From contig JAGTTD010000011.1 in NCBI GenBank assembly GCA_018398585.1, positions 20,699,346-20,763,345 of the forward strand: a stretch of 64,000 bases of DNA. The letters run 5' to 3'. Of this stretch, positions 12,412 to 23,590 are shown in pieces (within the stretch, counting starts at the first letter, position 1; every line of letters starts with the position of its first letter). The notes beneath the pieces were generated by a model. It did not search any database, had not been told where the DNA came from, and saw only the letters and a program-made list of their open reading frames with translations. The translations under genes were made by a program, and so were the position numbers. Source of the DNA: Simmondsia chinensis (lineage: Eukaryota; Streptophyta; Magnoliopsida; Caryophyllales; Simmondsiaceae).

Positions 12412-13070
12412 CACTGAACATCTGTTTGGCAGCTATAATCAGAATTGAACTATGGAGCTACAATTTCAATTCTTTATATAGTGCTGGAATTAGGGTGAAA
12501 CCAAAAAGATATTGTTCGGTATATTTTGGAGCCATCTCCTGTGTCGGGTTATCTTGATTGAGTTGAGTTTTAGTTGGACTAGTTCATTTCATGTTCATAA
12601 GTTTGGGCCAAGTAATTCTGATTTGACTTCAGGTCAAATAGGTTGAGTCACTTCAAGTTTCTAGTTTTCTTGGGTTAGGTCAAGCTTATGTTATGAGTGC
12701 AATTGATTCATTCTGCATTTGGGTCATCTTTGGTTTTGGGTCAATCGGGTTGGCTCATTACGGAATTTTGGTCAACTTGGTTGTGCCGGATTCAAGTCGA
12801 GTCGAAGGAGGTTAGTATCCTTTTTGGTTTGAGTCATCCTAACATGTGTGTCAATTGGGTGGGTCATCATCATTTAGGACTTAATGTCAATCTAGTTGGG
12901 TCTGAGTAAATTGATTCGGGTCATTTTGACTCATGGGTTGAATGGTTTCAAGCCCATGTGGCCATCATCTATTTTGGAGCAATTTGGTTTAGTCATTTTA
13001 TGTTTCTAGCGAGAGGCGTAAATACGAGATTGCAACTCCCATCTTAAGGAATTAGAATTTATGGTTTTTC
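12412..13070. other. TTGGGTCA-rich non-coding DNA
   Basis: From about 12530 to 12990 the strand is filled with degenerate GGGTCA, TTGGGTC and GGTTGA words. Related complementary words (GACCCGA, CGACCC) occur at 17790-18030. This composition bias suggests a decayed MITE family, but inverted ends and a target duplication were not found. Confidence 0.35.
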
Positions 13071-13966
13071 AGTTTGGAATATATGGGATCGATGATGGAG
13101 CAGGACAGCGGAGTTGATGAGGATGTCAACAACCGTATTAAGGTAGGATGGCTTATGTGAAAAAGGTGGCTTTTGCAGTACTTTGCGATAAAAAAAGTTC
13201 CCGCTAAAGTTGAAGGGAAAATACTATAAGACGGTAGTGAGACCGGGTATGTCATATGGTGCGGAATGGTGGACAATTAAACGACAACACACGCAAAAAT
13301 TGATAGTGGCAAAGATGTGGATATTGCGATGGATGTGTGCACACACGAGGAAGGATAGGACTAGAAATGGCGTTATAAGAAGAAAATTGGGCGTGGCCCC
13401 AGTTGTGGAGAAGTTGAGGGAGCAACGTCTATGATGGTTTGGGCATTGTTAGGAGGAGATCGAGCACTACAACTATTAGGAGATGCGAACAACTCCATAT
13501 TATGCACGGGAGGAAAGGTAGATGCAGGCCAAAGAAGAGTTCGATGGAGACGATTAGACACGACCTTACCTACCTAAACCTATATGAGGAGATAACCTTA
13601 AATAGAGCAGAATGGAGAGATAAAGTAGGTGTAGCTGACATAGTGGTTTAGGATACAGGAGCACAATGAAGAAGACCATAGTGTCCCTAGGCTTACATGT
13701 TTATTGTGGTTGCTTGGGGTACCAGCGTGATCTATTGTTGCTTTGTGCTTCCGTGATTTGCTTGAGCTTTGTGCTTTGATGCTTTAGGTTTTACTGTTGT
13801 TTTATTGCTTCGTTTGCTTTTGCTTTTTAGAGTTAGGGGCACTCGGACACAGCCTCCTTTTAGGGAACATCTTGAAGGGTAAGGTAGCGTACATTTCACA
13901 CTCTGGACCCTGCTTCGGCGTGCGCCTTTGTGGCATCGGAATTGTTGTTGTTGTTGCTGTTGTTGG
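13071..13966 (+). pseudogene. 5'-truncated RTE-type LINE, C-terminal reverse transcriptase region and (TTG)n tail
   Basis: The conceptual product begins near YMGSMMEQDSGVDEDVNNRI and continues, with frame breaks, through KLKGKYYKTVVRPGMSYGAE, IRRKLGVAPVVEKLREQRL and RRCEQ. This is the thumb and C-terminal part of the reverse transcriptase of RTE-clade LINEs in plants. The catalytic core and endonuclease are missing, so the copy is 5'-truncated, as is usual for target-primed reverse transcription. After the coding part comes a T-rich 3' UTR and a terminal TTG array (13942-13966), a hallmark tail of plant RTE elements. In-frame stops include TGA near 13159 and TGA near 13434. The copy at 24166-25702 is a relative. 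Confidence 0.85.
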
Positions 13967-14671
13967 TTTCTCAGTCGAAATCCAATTCCATGAAATTAGA
14001 TTATAAAATTATAACTCCAACAACTATTTGTAAACCAGGTAACAGAGTGTAAGTGATATTTACTTACTAGATTGTAGAAAATTATAAAGTCCTTATCTTG
14101 TTTTTTTTTTTTTTTTAAATTTACAGTTTATATTATTAACACCAAGAAAAACAATTAGGATAAATCAGATATTAGTATCCTACGTTTTAGATTGTTTAAA
14201 GTTATAGTTCAAAAAATTTAAAATCATTTTTTAGTTCAAAAGTTACATATATTTAATAACATAGTTTAAATAATAGTGTAAAAGGGCGTAAAACTTGCCG
14301 TACTTTGTTGGTAAATCAACTATCCCTTCGCTATTACCCTCATCCCGCAAACGAATCGTAATATTGTAACACTATTAACGACGAAGAGGTTGATAAAAAA
14401 CTTATTTTATACCCTTACACATTAACATTTGAACTGCTTTATTAAATGCAAGTAAATTTAAGATATGAATTAAAAATTAATACATTAAATCTCATCCTAC
14501 ACTAACCCAAAATATTAACATATTTTTCCCGAGAGTAGAAGACAAGGACAGGGGGTAGCAGAAAAAGAGAGAAAAAGAAGGGGCACTTGATATAAAGAAT
14601 AAAATAGTGAAAGGCAACAGGCATATGCAAGAGTGCCTCTCTGAATTAACGAAATTCAATGCTGATAGTAG
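13967..14671. other. AT-rich spacer between LINE and gag-only element
   Basis: Very AT-rich DNA with a 16-nt T-run at 14101-14116 and no recognisable gene or repeat end. The 5-bp target duplication of the next element (GTGTC, 14672-14676) marks its right edge. Confidence 0.5.
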
Positions 14672-14676
14672 GTGTC

Positions 14677-15028
14677 TGTTAGGACCACCACACGAATTTA
14701 CCGAACCTCAAATCGAAATAGCAAATGCGGAATTAAACGGGAATGGGGGAAAAATATTAGACACCAGAATTTACATGATTCAGCCGAAGCCTACATCCAC
14801 GGAGGGGGAGCAAAATATCACTATTATAACCGAGGATTACAATCTTTGTTCTCTCTTCCTCACTTGTGTTTTGCTCACAATTTACACCAGCCAAAGAGCG
14901 CCTATAAATAGGCCTCTTACAATCGAAACCCTTGGAAAAACAAAAAGTCATGCCATTAACTCGAGCCCCTAATGAATCCGGCCATAATTAATGACGGTTA
15001 TGGAAACGAATAGTCTCCACACTTAACA
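14677..15028 (-). repeat. 3' LTR of the gag-only copia element
   Basis: 352 bp, TG...CA ends, about 8% different from its partner at 17332-17684. It carries CCTATAAATAGG, which offers a TATA-like word on both strands. The sequence beyond its inner edge at 15029 is the minus-strand polypurine tract. Confidence 0.92.
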
Positions 15029-15086
15029 ATCTCCCACTTGGAGACTGTACAGTAATTCTCCATGCTTCCCCCTCACCACGCAATCA

Positions 15087-16538
15087 TCATGCGCGAACTC
15101 TACCTGAAGCCCGCCCTGGCTTCAGCATATCAGGTGGTACACTCTTCTTTAGCAGAACTGCTGGATTCACGCTCCCACTTGTCTTCTTGTACCAGGAATT
15201 CCTCTCAGCTCCCACTGCTAGCTCCCACTTAACACGTGTACTCGACCTCACATCAAAACGGCTCTTCTGACTAATCTTTTTACCCATCGGCTTTCTGGAC
15301 TGACATGACATCTCAGGAAGTGGCTTCCAACTGACACTCTTTGACCTCCGCAAAGCTGAGTTTTCTGCAGTAAACTCACCATCAGTTGACTTCGACATTG
15401 AAAACAGTGTACCCGCCTTCAAACCACGAGCTATCACTAACGCCCTTTTCGAGACAATCCACTTTCCTCCCGAGAACCTGACAGAATACCCACTGTCATC
15501 GAGCTGTCCTACCGATATCAAATTATTCTTCAACTTGGGCACAAAGCTCACACCATGTAAAGTCCACCTCGACCCATTCGGTGATGAAATATTGACATCA
15601 CCCATACCGACAACTTCTAACGGCTGTCCGCTCGCCAAATACACTTTACCGTAATCCCCAGCCACAAAATTCTGAATCACGTCCCTACACAATTTAGCGT
15701 GAAACGATGCCCCTGAATCTAAAATCCAGTCATCCATTGGTAAACGTACGGTAAGAGCCAGAGCATCCTGTATTATCTTTTCAGTCACAACATTGGCCGT
15801 ATCTGGGTCTGACCTCTTCAAGACTCTACACTCTCTCTTCATGTGTCCCGGTTTTCCGCAGTGCCAACATGGCTCCCTCTGGCCTGTCCTATTGCTGCTT
15901 TTGCCCCTACGTGATCTTTCCAAACCCCTACCTCGGGATTCTACGCTCAAGGTGTGATTCTCACCGGAATCTCGTCGGCGCACCTCCTCGGCTGATACTA
16001 AGTCACGTATATCATCATATTTTAATTTTTCTTTCCCGGCAGAATTACTAACCGCCATCCTCATGGCCTCCCAACTATTGGGCAAAGACGCTAACAATAC
16101 CGGTGCTCGGATTTCGTCATCAAAATTAAGTTCCACTGACATCAACTGATTTATGATCGTATTAAATGCATTCAAGTGCTGGGCAACAGAACCACCTTTC
16201 GTCATCTTCAAATTGAACAACTTCTTCATCAAGTACACCTTGTTGTTCGCCGATGGTTTCTCATACATGCCCGACAAAGCTGCCATCAAACCCGCCGTCA
16301 TCTTTTCATTGACAACATTATGAGCAACAGTCAGGGACAAAGTAAGTCGAATAACACCCAAAACTTGTCGGTCCAACAAGTTCCACTCCTCGTCCTCCAT
16401 ATCCTCGGGCTTCTTCCCTAATAGGGGTAACTGCAACTTTTTCGCATACAGAAAATCTTCAATCTGCATCTGCCAATACGCAAAATCAGTCCCATCAAAT
16501 TTCTCAATACCTGAAATTTTCACCTCGTCGTTCGCCAT
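15087..16538 (-). CDS. Gag-protease polyprotein of a non-autonomous copia element
   Basis: An uninterrupted 483-aa frame starts with ATG at 16538. Residues 1-200 form a UBN2/retrotran_gag-type copia Gag (FDGTDFAYWQMQIEDFL near residue 14; LASLPNSWEAMRMAV near 149). A CCHC zinc knuckle CWHCGKPGHMKREC lies at 224-237. An aspartic protease follows, with the active-site triad in WILDSGASFHA (DSG near 274-276) and the family's C-terminal GVSFVPKLKNNLISVGQL. After about residue 370 the sequence is Ser/Lys/Arg-rich and matches no module I recognise; it takes the place of integrase and RT. Gag would build the cytoplasmic virus-like particle and the knuckle would bind RNA. The stop lies 58 bp from the 3' LTR. 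This is the longest intact ORF in the window, which suggests selection for Gag or recent activity. Confidence 0.9.
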   Translation of the reverse strand: MANDEVKISGIEKFDGTDFAYWQMQIEDFLYAKKLQLPLLGKKPEDMEDEEWNLLDRQVLGVIRLTLSLTVAHNVVNEKMTAGLMAALSGMYEKPSANNKVYLMKKLFNLKMTKGGSVAQHLNAFNTIINQLMSVELNFDDEIRAPVLLASLPNSWEAMRMAVSNSAGKEKLKYDDIRDLVSAEEVRRRDSGENHTLSVESRGRGLERSRRGKSSNRTGQREPCWHCGKPGHMKRECRVLKRSDPDTANVVTEKIIQDALALTVRLPMDDWILDSGASFHAKLCRDVIQNFVAGDYGKVYLASGQPLEVVGMGDVNISSPNGSRWTLHGVSFVPKLKNNLISVGQLDDSGYSVRFSGGKWIVSKRALVIARGLKAGTLFSMSKSTDGEFTAENSALRRSKSVSWKPLPEMSCQSRKPMGKKISQKSRFDVRSSTRVKWELAVGAERNSWYKKTSGSVNPAVLLKKSVPPDMLKPGRASGRVRA

Positions 16539-17317
16539 TGATGAACACTTTTAATCTCCTCGAACGCTAATTTTTTTTTTTTTATAAATAATACTGATTT
16601 TTCAATTTTGAACTTGGTCAACTTTAATAGTTGACCACAATCACACAACCCTGCTCAGTCTCTCTCTTCCCTCTGTGCCTCTCTGTCTCCCTGCGTTTTC
16701 TCTCTCTCTGCGCGTCTTCCTCGGGTTTCTCCGGCACCAACTCCGGCGCCACTCACCGGACGTACGACCCACCGACCACCGGAGATCGTCACTGGTCCTC
16801 GTCGTCGTTTGCACTTCCTTAGATCTCAACCACCACACGACCACCGCGCACAACCACCAATATCTTCAAAGCCACCACCGCTTCGTTGCTTGTTAGGCCA
16901 CCAAACGGACCACCTTCACTCACCGCTGCCTTAGTCTAATGCTGGTCTGCGTACAACCACCAGGTCTCGAAGCATCACCGCTTCGGATTTCGACGAGTCT
17001 CGAAGCTCCACAGCGCCACCGTCGGATTCGCTCACCGACGTCTCTCCGTTCATCGATTCGCTCGGGAACCACCAGATCTGTAACCCAGGTAAATCGATCT
17101 AGTCTTTTATCACCTCCGTTCACTACCACGCGCAGCCTAGCACTGCCATGCGCCACCACACGCGCCACCCAGGTGCTGCCGAATTTTTCTTCCTCTGGTG
17201 CGTTTAACCACTCGCCGCTTCTTAACACTGACGACTGCTTCGTCAGAACAGGAACACCAGCCACCGGTCCTCTCCTCCCACTCAGACAGCTATTTCTCCA
17301 ATTAGGTTTCACCCCGG
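16539..17317 (-). other. Long GC-rich leader of the gag-only element
   Basis: About 780 bp separate the primer site from the gag ATG. The part at 16680-17330 is much richer in G+C than the rest of the window. It carries overlapping open frames on both strands (130 aa on the minus strand at 16920-17312, 132 aa on the plus strand at 16939-17337), neither with a recognised domain. Read on the plus strand it is rich in CACCG and TCGTC words like a plant gene 5' region and contains a donor-like CCCAG/GTAAAT near 17088. It may hold RNA packaging structure, or a captured host fragment in antisense. This is inference. Confidence 0.5.
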
Positions 17318-17329
17318 GCTCTGATACCA
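17318..17329 (-). promoter_or_regulatory. Primer-binding site for initiator Met tRNA
   Basis: On the minus strand this reads TGGTATCAGAGC, complementary to the 3' end of plant initiator methionine tRNA. It lies two bases from the 5' LTR edge at 17332, the standard position for priming minus-strand DNA synthesis. Confidence 0.93.
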
Positions 17330-17331
17330 GT

Positions 17332-17684
17332 TGTTAGGACCACCACACGAATTTACCGAACCTCAAATCAAAATAGCAAATGCGGAATTAAATGGGAATG
17401 GGGAAAAAATATTAAACACAGGAATTTATGTGGTTCAGCCGAAGCCTACATCCACGGAGGGGGAGCAAAATATTCACTATTATAACCGAGGATTACAATT
17501 TTTGTTCTCTCTTCCTCACTTGTGTTTTGCTCACAATTTACACTAGCCAAAGAGCGCCTATAAATAGGCCTCTTACAATTGAAACCGCTAGAAAAACCAA
17601 AAGTCATGCCATTAACTCGAGCCCCTAATAAATTCGGCCATGATTAATGACGGTTACGAAAATGAACCGCCTCCACACTTAACA
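17332..17684 (-). repeat. 5' LTR of the gag-only copia element
   Basis: 353 bp with TG...CA ends, followed on the right by the GTGTC target duplication (17685-17689). It is the transcription-initiating copy for the minus-strand element. Confidence 0.92.
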
Positions 17685-17689
17685 GTGTC

Positions 17690-18292
17690 TTCACTTCTAA
17701 TGTTTGTATGTGAATGAGAGGCTTATGATCACCTCATGATCGTCAAGTCGTTTTCCCTATATAATATATGACCTAGAATTCTTAGCCTCCTTTTTCAACC
17801 CGACCCGGAAAATGGGCATGAAAAATTGGTAGATCGATCCAATTGAATTGAAAAATTGTCTAAAATAATTGAATTCGAAGTTGAAATGATCCAACTTGAA
17901 ACTAACCGACCCTTTTTTTGCGTGAACCGAAAATGACCCAATACTCAATTCGACCGATCGGACCCGATCCACCGTTGACTAAAATCAACTTGATCCAAAG
18001 CAACTTGAACTCGAACCCAACCTGACCAAAAATCTGAGTTAAACCAAGGTCTTTAAATGCAATGACAACTATTATTTCTCATAAATACGATTGAACTTCA
18101 TAAGAGATTATTAAACACATATTCGTGATATTATAAATGTATTAGTAAAAATATAAATTGTTTGAAATATAAGTTGAACTTTAGGAAAACATTAATACCA
18201 CTAAGGCATGAAATAGCAGAATTATGATAATCCAAAAACTTGTACAACCCGATCCAAGATTGACCAGAACCCAAGACGATCCAGGATAAAAG
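17690..18292. other. Non-coding spacer, CGACCC-rich part
   Basis: At 17790-18030 the strand is rich in GACCC, CCGAC and GATCCAA words, complementary in style to the block at 12530-12990. No ORF or transposon boundary can be supported. Confidence 0.35.
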
Positions 18293-19002
18293 TGTTGGAA
18301 AAAAGGATACAATCTAAGTTATCTTTGTAGTGTTGACCCAAGTAGGAAAAGGAGTAAAGTTTCTTCCACCTTATATATGGGAATGTTGTTTGACACTTTG
18401 AATTAAGTTAAGAATGAGAGAAAGGTGGGAACCACATGTGTGTGTGCGCCGCACACTGTGGTCGGGCATGGTGAGGGTGTCGTTTTTCTAATGGGTATTT
18501 TTATTTTCCGAAAAATATTTTGTTAAAAAAACGTTTTGAGTTCCCAAGTGATAGCTCTTAAATCACCTCGTAACTCTTAGCTCTTTACTGCTGTGCACTT
18601 CCCACGGTTCATGCTTGCTAGAGGTAACTGCTGGGAGGTGGCATCCCTTTCCAACAGTCACATTCTTCACTATAAATGCCCGCTCAAGGCCACCATCTCA
18701 GATCATCCAAAAATCGGGTACCCCTCTCTATCTCTCCCTATCTTCATTTCTCTCCACTATTTCGAAGTCTTGGGCAAAGTTCATAGGCATTCATGCTTGG
18801 CAATTAACGAGTACACGTTAAGAGTCTGATCGTGTTAATCCTGGAGGATAGTCATCAATAGTACAGTGTGCACGGGAGCAGTGTCGAAATAGTCTTTTAA
18901 GATAGTGGCTCTTGCCATGGCGTGTTATTATCGGTTCTATAAGACCTTTCTTATTTCTTGCTTTGTTGGCCATGTTTAAATATTCCCCCTTTTTATTTTA
19001 CA
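18293..19002 (+). repeat. Probable 5' LTR of a copia element
   Basis: It begins TGTTGGAAAAAAGG, contains a TATA-like ACTATAAATGC near 18670 followed by a CT-rich leader, and precedes a copia gag remnant. A TCTTTTAAGATAGTGG block near 18890 resembles the U5 of the other copia LTRs here (GTCTTAAAGAAAGCG). The right end, near TTTTACA at 19002, is a guess. It is not similar overall to the LTR at 23591-24165, so the two do not form a normal pair. Confidence 0.4.
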
Positions 19003-19031
19003 ATCTAAAGGACGGATTTTAATTTAAACAT

Positions 19032-19911
19032 GGCAGCCAAAATTACCTCTTCCAGACATGCCTAAAGTTGAACCCCTATACGAGAAAAATTATAAGAGGT
19101 GGTTACAGAAAATACCATTCTATCTAGGGCAAATTAACATTGATTACGTACTATGAGAAAAAGATACACGAAGGCGAAAATGAAAAAGTTGTGCACGAAG
19201 AAAAATTTGTTGGATAATGGTACTTGCAGGGGTAACTTACTGCATTATATGAATAATGGACTTTTTGACACCTATGTGGAAACGGGCTCGGCAAAAGAAA
19301 TATGGGATTTTCTTTAGAAAAACATGGGGGTGGTGATGTAGGGACTAGGAAATATACTGTTAGTAAATGGCTAGATTTCAAATTCATGAATGATAAATCG
19401 TTAATTTACAAAGTCCATGAATATGAAATCATAGTTACCACTCTTCTGTCGGAAGTCCTAAAATTTTGTGAAATCGCTCTAGCTTATGTCTTGATTTGAG
19501 AAGCTTCCATCTTCTTGGAAGGACTATATAAATCAACTTATGCATAAGAAAAAAGATTTGACTTTAGAAGCATTGGTGGGAAACTTGAAAATTGAGGAAG
19601 AAAATAGACTCAGGGACACTCGTACTTTGACTTTCCTAAGGCTAACCTTGTTGAAGTTAGGACTGGTGCATCTGATAGGTTCAAGAATAAAGGGAAAAAA
19701 ACATCATTTTAATCTCAAACATGGGGGAAAAATTAAAAAACTGAATAGCAAATTCTAAGGAGAATGCTACAATTGCAAAAAATGTGGACACAGGGCGAAA
19801 GATTGCAGAATCAATAAGAACCAACCGAAAGATTCCAAGAACAAAACCCACCTTTTAGAGACAGCGAACATTATTGACGAACTTTGTTTAGTGCATGACA
19901 AGCAGATAATA
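19032..19911 (+). pseudogene. Copia gag remnant with CCHC zinc knuckle
   Basis: Fragments in shifting frames include KVEPLYEKNYKRWLQK (near 19070), YMNNGLFDTYVETGSAKEIW (near 19250-19310) and a clean zinc knuckle CYNCKKCGHRAKDC (near 19765-19806). These are typical of Ty1/copia Gag. The coding sequence is broken by at least three stops and frameshifts. The following protease start, with its DTGA motif, is missing. Confidence 0.75.
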
Positions 19912-20221
19912 TAGCCTCTCCTCACATGTTATCAGGTAGTCCAGAATTAATTAGCAATGTTCTTGAAGGTTCCATTTTTCCTTTTCAGCGATACCATTAG
20001 ATTTAGGACTATAGGGAGCGGTTTGTTCATGTATTATTCTATTTTTTTTGCACTATTTCTTAAAAGAGGTTGGGTTGTATTCACCTTCTCTATTGGACCT
20101 ATATATGTGCGTGTGTGTGTGTGTGTATTACGAAACCTAGAAGGGTCATGTCCTTAGCCTAAAATACTTGAAAGTGTGGGGTGTTTGGCTCAAAATCGGG
20201 CTGTCTAGTGGCCTACTCAAT
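19912..20221 (+). other. Junction between gag and pol fragments of the copia composite
   Basis: Instead of the protease active site there is unrelated DNA with a (GT)8 tract at 20109-20126. Near 20150-20200 a short frame reads LKYLKVWGVWLKIGL, which looks like the integrase C-terminal LKVWGC block of a copia element. Normal protease coding resumes at about 20222 (GFKLVFESDKVVL). I read this as a deletion or recombination scar joining pieces of at least two copia copies. Confidence 0.45.
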
Positions 20222-23023
20222 AGGTTCGGGTTTAAACTGGTCTTCGAGTCTGACAAGGTTGTACTATCCAGGGGGGAGTGTTTGTTGGAATGGGGTATCT
20301 TTGTAACTGTATGTTTAAATTGAATATCGATAATAAAAGTGCTAGTTCTGTTTATTTGCTTGACTCTAGTTATTTATGGCATCATAGATTAGGACATGTG
20401 AATTATCGTAAAACGAGTGGAATGGCTACTTCGATGTTGATTCCACATGTTGAAAAAGTAGATGATAAATGCAAAACTTGTATGCTAACGAAAATAACTA
20501 AGTTACCGTTTCCATCGGTACAAAGAGAAACAAAGTTACTTGATTTGATACATAGCGACTTGTATGACTTCAAAAGTACTCCTACCATAGGGGGAAAACA
20601 ATATTTTATCACTTTAATTGATGACTGTTCGAGATATTGCTATGTATAACTGATTCATTATAAAGATGAGTCGTTAGAAATATTTAAAGCACATAAAGCC
20701 GAAATAGAACTACATTGTGAAACCTTCTTGAAACGACTTAGGTCGGACCGTGGAGGAGAGTACTATGACCCCAAGTATTTCAAATCCACCAGTATAGTGC
20801 ATGAAATTACCGCACCGTATATGCCACAATAGAATGGCGTGGCTGAGAGGAAAAAACCAGACTCTTACTGAAATGGTTAATTTCATGTTGTCATACTCCG
20901 GTCTCAGCGATGGTTTTTGGGGTGAGGCTATGTTAACAGCCTGTCATATTTTGAACCGTGTTCCAAATCAGAAAAGCAAAATGACCCCATATGAACACTG
21001 GAACGGTGGACCCCCTAAGTTGAGTTATCTTAAAGTGTGGGGGTGTAGGGCCATAGTTAGAATCCCTGAACCTAAACGTAAAAAGTTAGGTGAAAGAGGC
21101 ATCGATAGCATATTTGTTGGGTATGCACTGCACACTAAAGCGTATCGATTCTATATAATTGAGCCAAATGATTATGTTGGTATTAATACAATAATAGAGT
21201 CGAGAGATGCCATCTTTGATGAGAATCGGTTCACTTCTATCCCTAGACCGAGGGATTATGTACCGGTTGATAACGACACACTAGTGTTGTATGGTGATGA
21301 TGATGTTCACCATGAGAGGGAACAAACCTCTGATTCTACTCCAGAACTCCGAAGGAGTAAGAGAGCAAGAAAAGAGAAATCTTTTGAATCGGACTTCTAT
21401 ACCTTTTTGGTAGAAGGTTCGAGAAATGATGTGGTTTCTGTTGTACCACGTTGTCAGGTCACGGAGGCCGACTCTATGACGTTTGATGAGGCAATGAGGT
21501 CTCATGATGCCGCTTTTTGGAAAGAGGCAATTAATGATGAGATGGATTCCATCATGGGCAATAATACCTGGATATTGGTGGATCTTCCACAAGGTAGTAA
21601 GCCGATCGGGTGTAAATGGATCTTCAAGAAGAAGATGAAAGTCGATGGGACTATTGATAAGTTCAAGGCCCGATTGGTGGCTAAAGGGTTTACCCAGAAA
21701 CATGAGTTAGACTACTTTGACACTTATGCCCCCGTGGCGAGGATATCGACTATAAGAGTGTTGATTGCTCTAGCTTGTATTTATAAACTCGTAATTCACT
21801 AGATGGATGTAAAAACGGCCTTTCTGAATGGTGAATTGGAAGAGGAAGTGTGCATGAAACAACCTGAAGGATTTGTTGTACCGGGCCAAGAGAGAAAGGT
21901 ATGTAAACTAATATACTCTCTGTATGGGCTCAAGCAAGCTTCGAAACAATGGCATCAAAAGTTTGATGAGGTTGTTTTGAACAACGGGTTCATGATAAAT
22001 GAATCAGAAAAGTGTGTTTATAGCAAATTTGAGAAGGGCAAAGGTGTCATAATTTTCTTGTATGTGGATGACATGTTGATATTCGGTACGGATCTAGAGC
22101 AAGTAGAGAGGACTAAAAGGTTTCTCTATGAAAACATTGCTATGAAAGACATGGGTGAAGCTGAGGTAATCCTTGGTATAAGGATTATAAGGAATGGGGA
22201 TTCCATATCCTTGACTCAATCCCACTATGTGGAGAGTGTGTTGAAGAGGTTCAACTGTGGTGCATGTGCACCGGTTCTCACACCCATGGACCCAAGTATG
22301 AAATTGGTACCGAATGGGGGCCCACCTGTTCATTAGTTGGATTATGCCCGAGTCATTGGGTGTCTGATGTACGCCATGACGAGCACTAGGCCTAACATAG
22401 CCTATGCTGTTGGAAAGCTTGGTAGATATACTAGTAATCCGAGTAAGCTACATTGGTAAGCGATCTATAGAGTACTGAAGTACCTGAAGAGTACCATAGA
22501 CTATGATATTTCGTTTGTGGGGTATCCCCCGATTTTGGAGGGATATTCGGATGCCAGTTGGATCTCCCATGGGGAGGATCATGCATCAACGAGTGGATGG
22601 GTTTTCTTACTCGGTGGAGGTGCAGTTTCTCGGGTTTCCAAGAAACAGAATTGTATAGCTGATTCTACGATGGCAGCGGAGTCTATAGCTCTTGCTTTCG
22701 TGGCTAAAGAAGCCGAATGGTTAAAGGATCTCTTGTACGAGATACCTTTGTGGCCTAAGCCGATCTCACCGATCTCTATCCATTGTGATAGTCAAGCTAC
22801 GCTTTCTAAAGCGTACAGTGAGGTGTACAATGGGAAGTCTCGACACATTGGTATGAGACACAGTATAGTGAGACATCTGATTCGAGAAGGTGTCATCACT
22901 GTGGATTTTGTAAGGACAAGTCAGAATCTAGCGGATCCGTTCACAAAAGGCCTTGCTAGAGACTTAGTCCTGAAAACGTGCACAGGGATGGGGTTGAAAC
23001 CTGTCATTTTTAGTCACCCATGA
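20222..23023 (+). pseudogene. Ty1/copia pol remnant: protease end, integrase, RT, RNase H
   Basis: Order is protease tail, integrase, reverse transcriptase, RNase H, which defines copia. Integrase shows the HHCC site (HHRLGHVN, then CKTCMLTK), DLIHSDLYDF, LIDDCSRY and WNGGPPKLSYLKVWGC. RT begins near WKEAINDEMDSIMGNNTW, with KARLVAKGFTQK, MDVKTAFLNGELEEEV and an intact YVDD at 22061-22072. RNase H has EGYSDASWISH, GGGAVSRVSKKQ and the final LADPFTKGLAR. In-frame stops at about 20647, 20830, 21800, 22334 and 22457 make it non-functional as one polyprotein. It is the same lineage as 30468-34412. Downstream 570 bp is a long 3' UTR ending in a polypurine tract. Confidence 0.92.
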
Positions 23024-23590
23024 TTGGCCCTCAACTCGACGCCTAGTCAGACTCTAGGTCTCGGGTTCAATGAGTGAGTTTTATCATCTGTGTAGCTGCA
23101 AGTACAAAAGAATTTTTCCATCCCGTGTGTGAAGTCCTTGGTACTGCATCAGAGATTTAAAGGATGAGTGTATGCTCTTAATGGACTCGGCCTTGATAAT
23201 CTTGTAACAGAATGTCGGTCGTAGGATATGATCGGTTGGGGTCCACCTTAGTGAGTGTGAAGTTTGGCCGCTTCAAGGGGTGATTTTTGACAAAGGGTTT
23301 GGCCTTGATACACTCGCGAAGGGTACAGGACACCCGGCGTCATATGTGTCGATCTGGGAGGTGTAAGGTATGTACGAGGAGTAGAATGCCTAGTGCGTGG
23401 TGGTGTGTTCAGTTAGTCAAAAGGGTTGGGTGGTTCAAAGCTTAGTCTACCATCTTCGATCCGATTAATTGCAAACATGTCATCACTAGCTGAGGGTTCA
23501 ATCGATAGACACCCTCATTGATGCGCGACATAGCCTCCTTTAAGAGATGTTATTTATGAGAATGACTGTACTTTGAAAATAGTGGGGGAA
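23024..23590 (+). other. 3' UTR and polypurine tract of the copia remnant
   Basis: Non-coding stretch of about 570 bp between the RNase H stop and the 3' LTR, ending in AGTGGGGGAA directly before TGTTGATATA. Long 3' UTRs of this size are shared with the element at 29207-35579 (34413-34964), supporting one lineage. Confidence 0.6.

Larger units (their letters stand above)
14677..17684 (-). mobile_element. Complete gag-only (TR-GAG-like) Ty1/copia element
   Basis: The two LTRs (14677-15028 and 17332-17684) both begin TGTTAGGACC and end CTTAACA on the plus strand, and they are flanked by identical GTGTC at 14672-14676 and 17685-17689. On the minus strand the 5' LTR is the right-hand copy. It is followed after two bases by TGGTATCAGAGC, the primer-binding site for initiator Met tRNA, and a purine tract AAGTGGGAGAT abuts the 3' LTR. 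The 2.3-kb interior holds one ORF with gag and protease parts. There is no integrase, reverse transcriptase or RNase H, so replication must use enzymes from a partner element. By eye the LTRs differ at about 25-30 of 352 sites, mostly transitions. Confidence 0.92.

Noticed and set aside
16920..17337. Overlapping 130-132 aa frames on both strands as possible host genes
   Set aside because: They lie wholly inside the leader of the gag-only element, have no recognised domain, and owe their openness to high G+C content.
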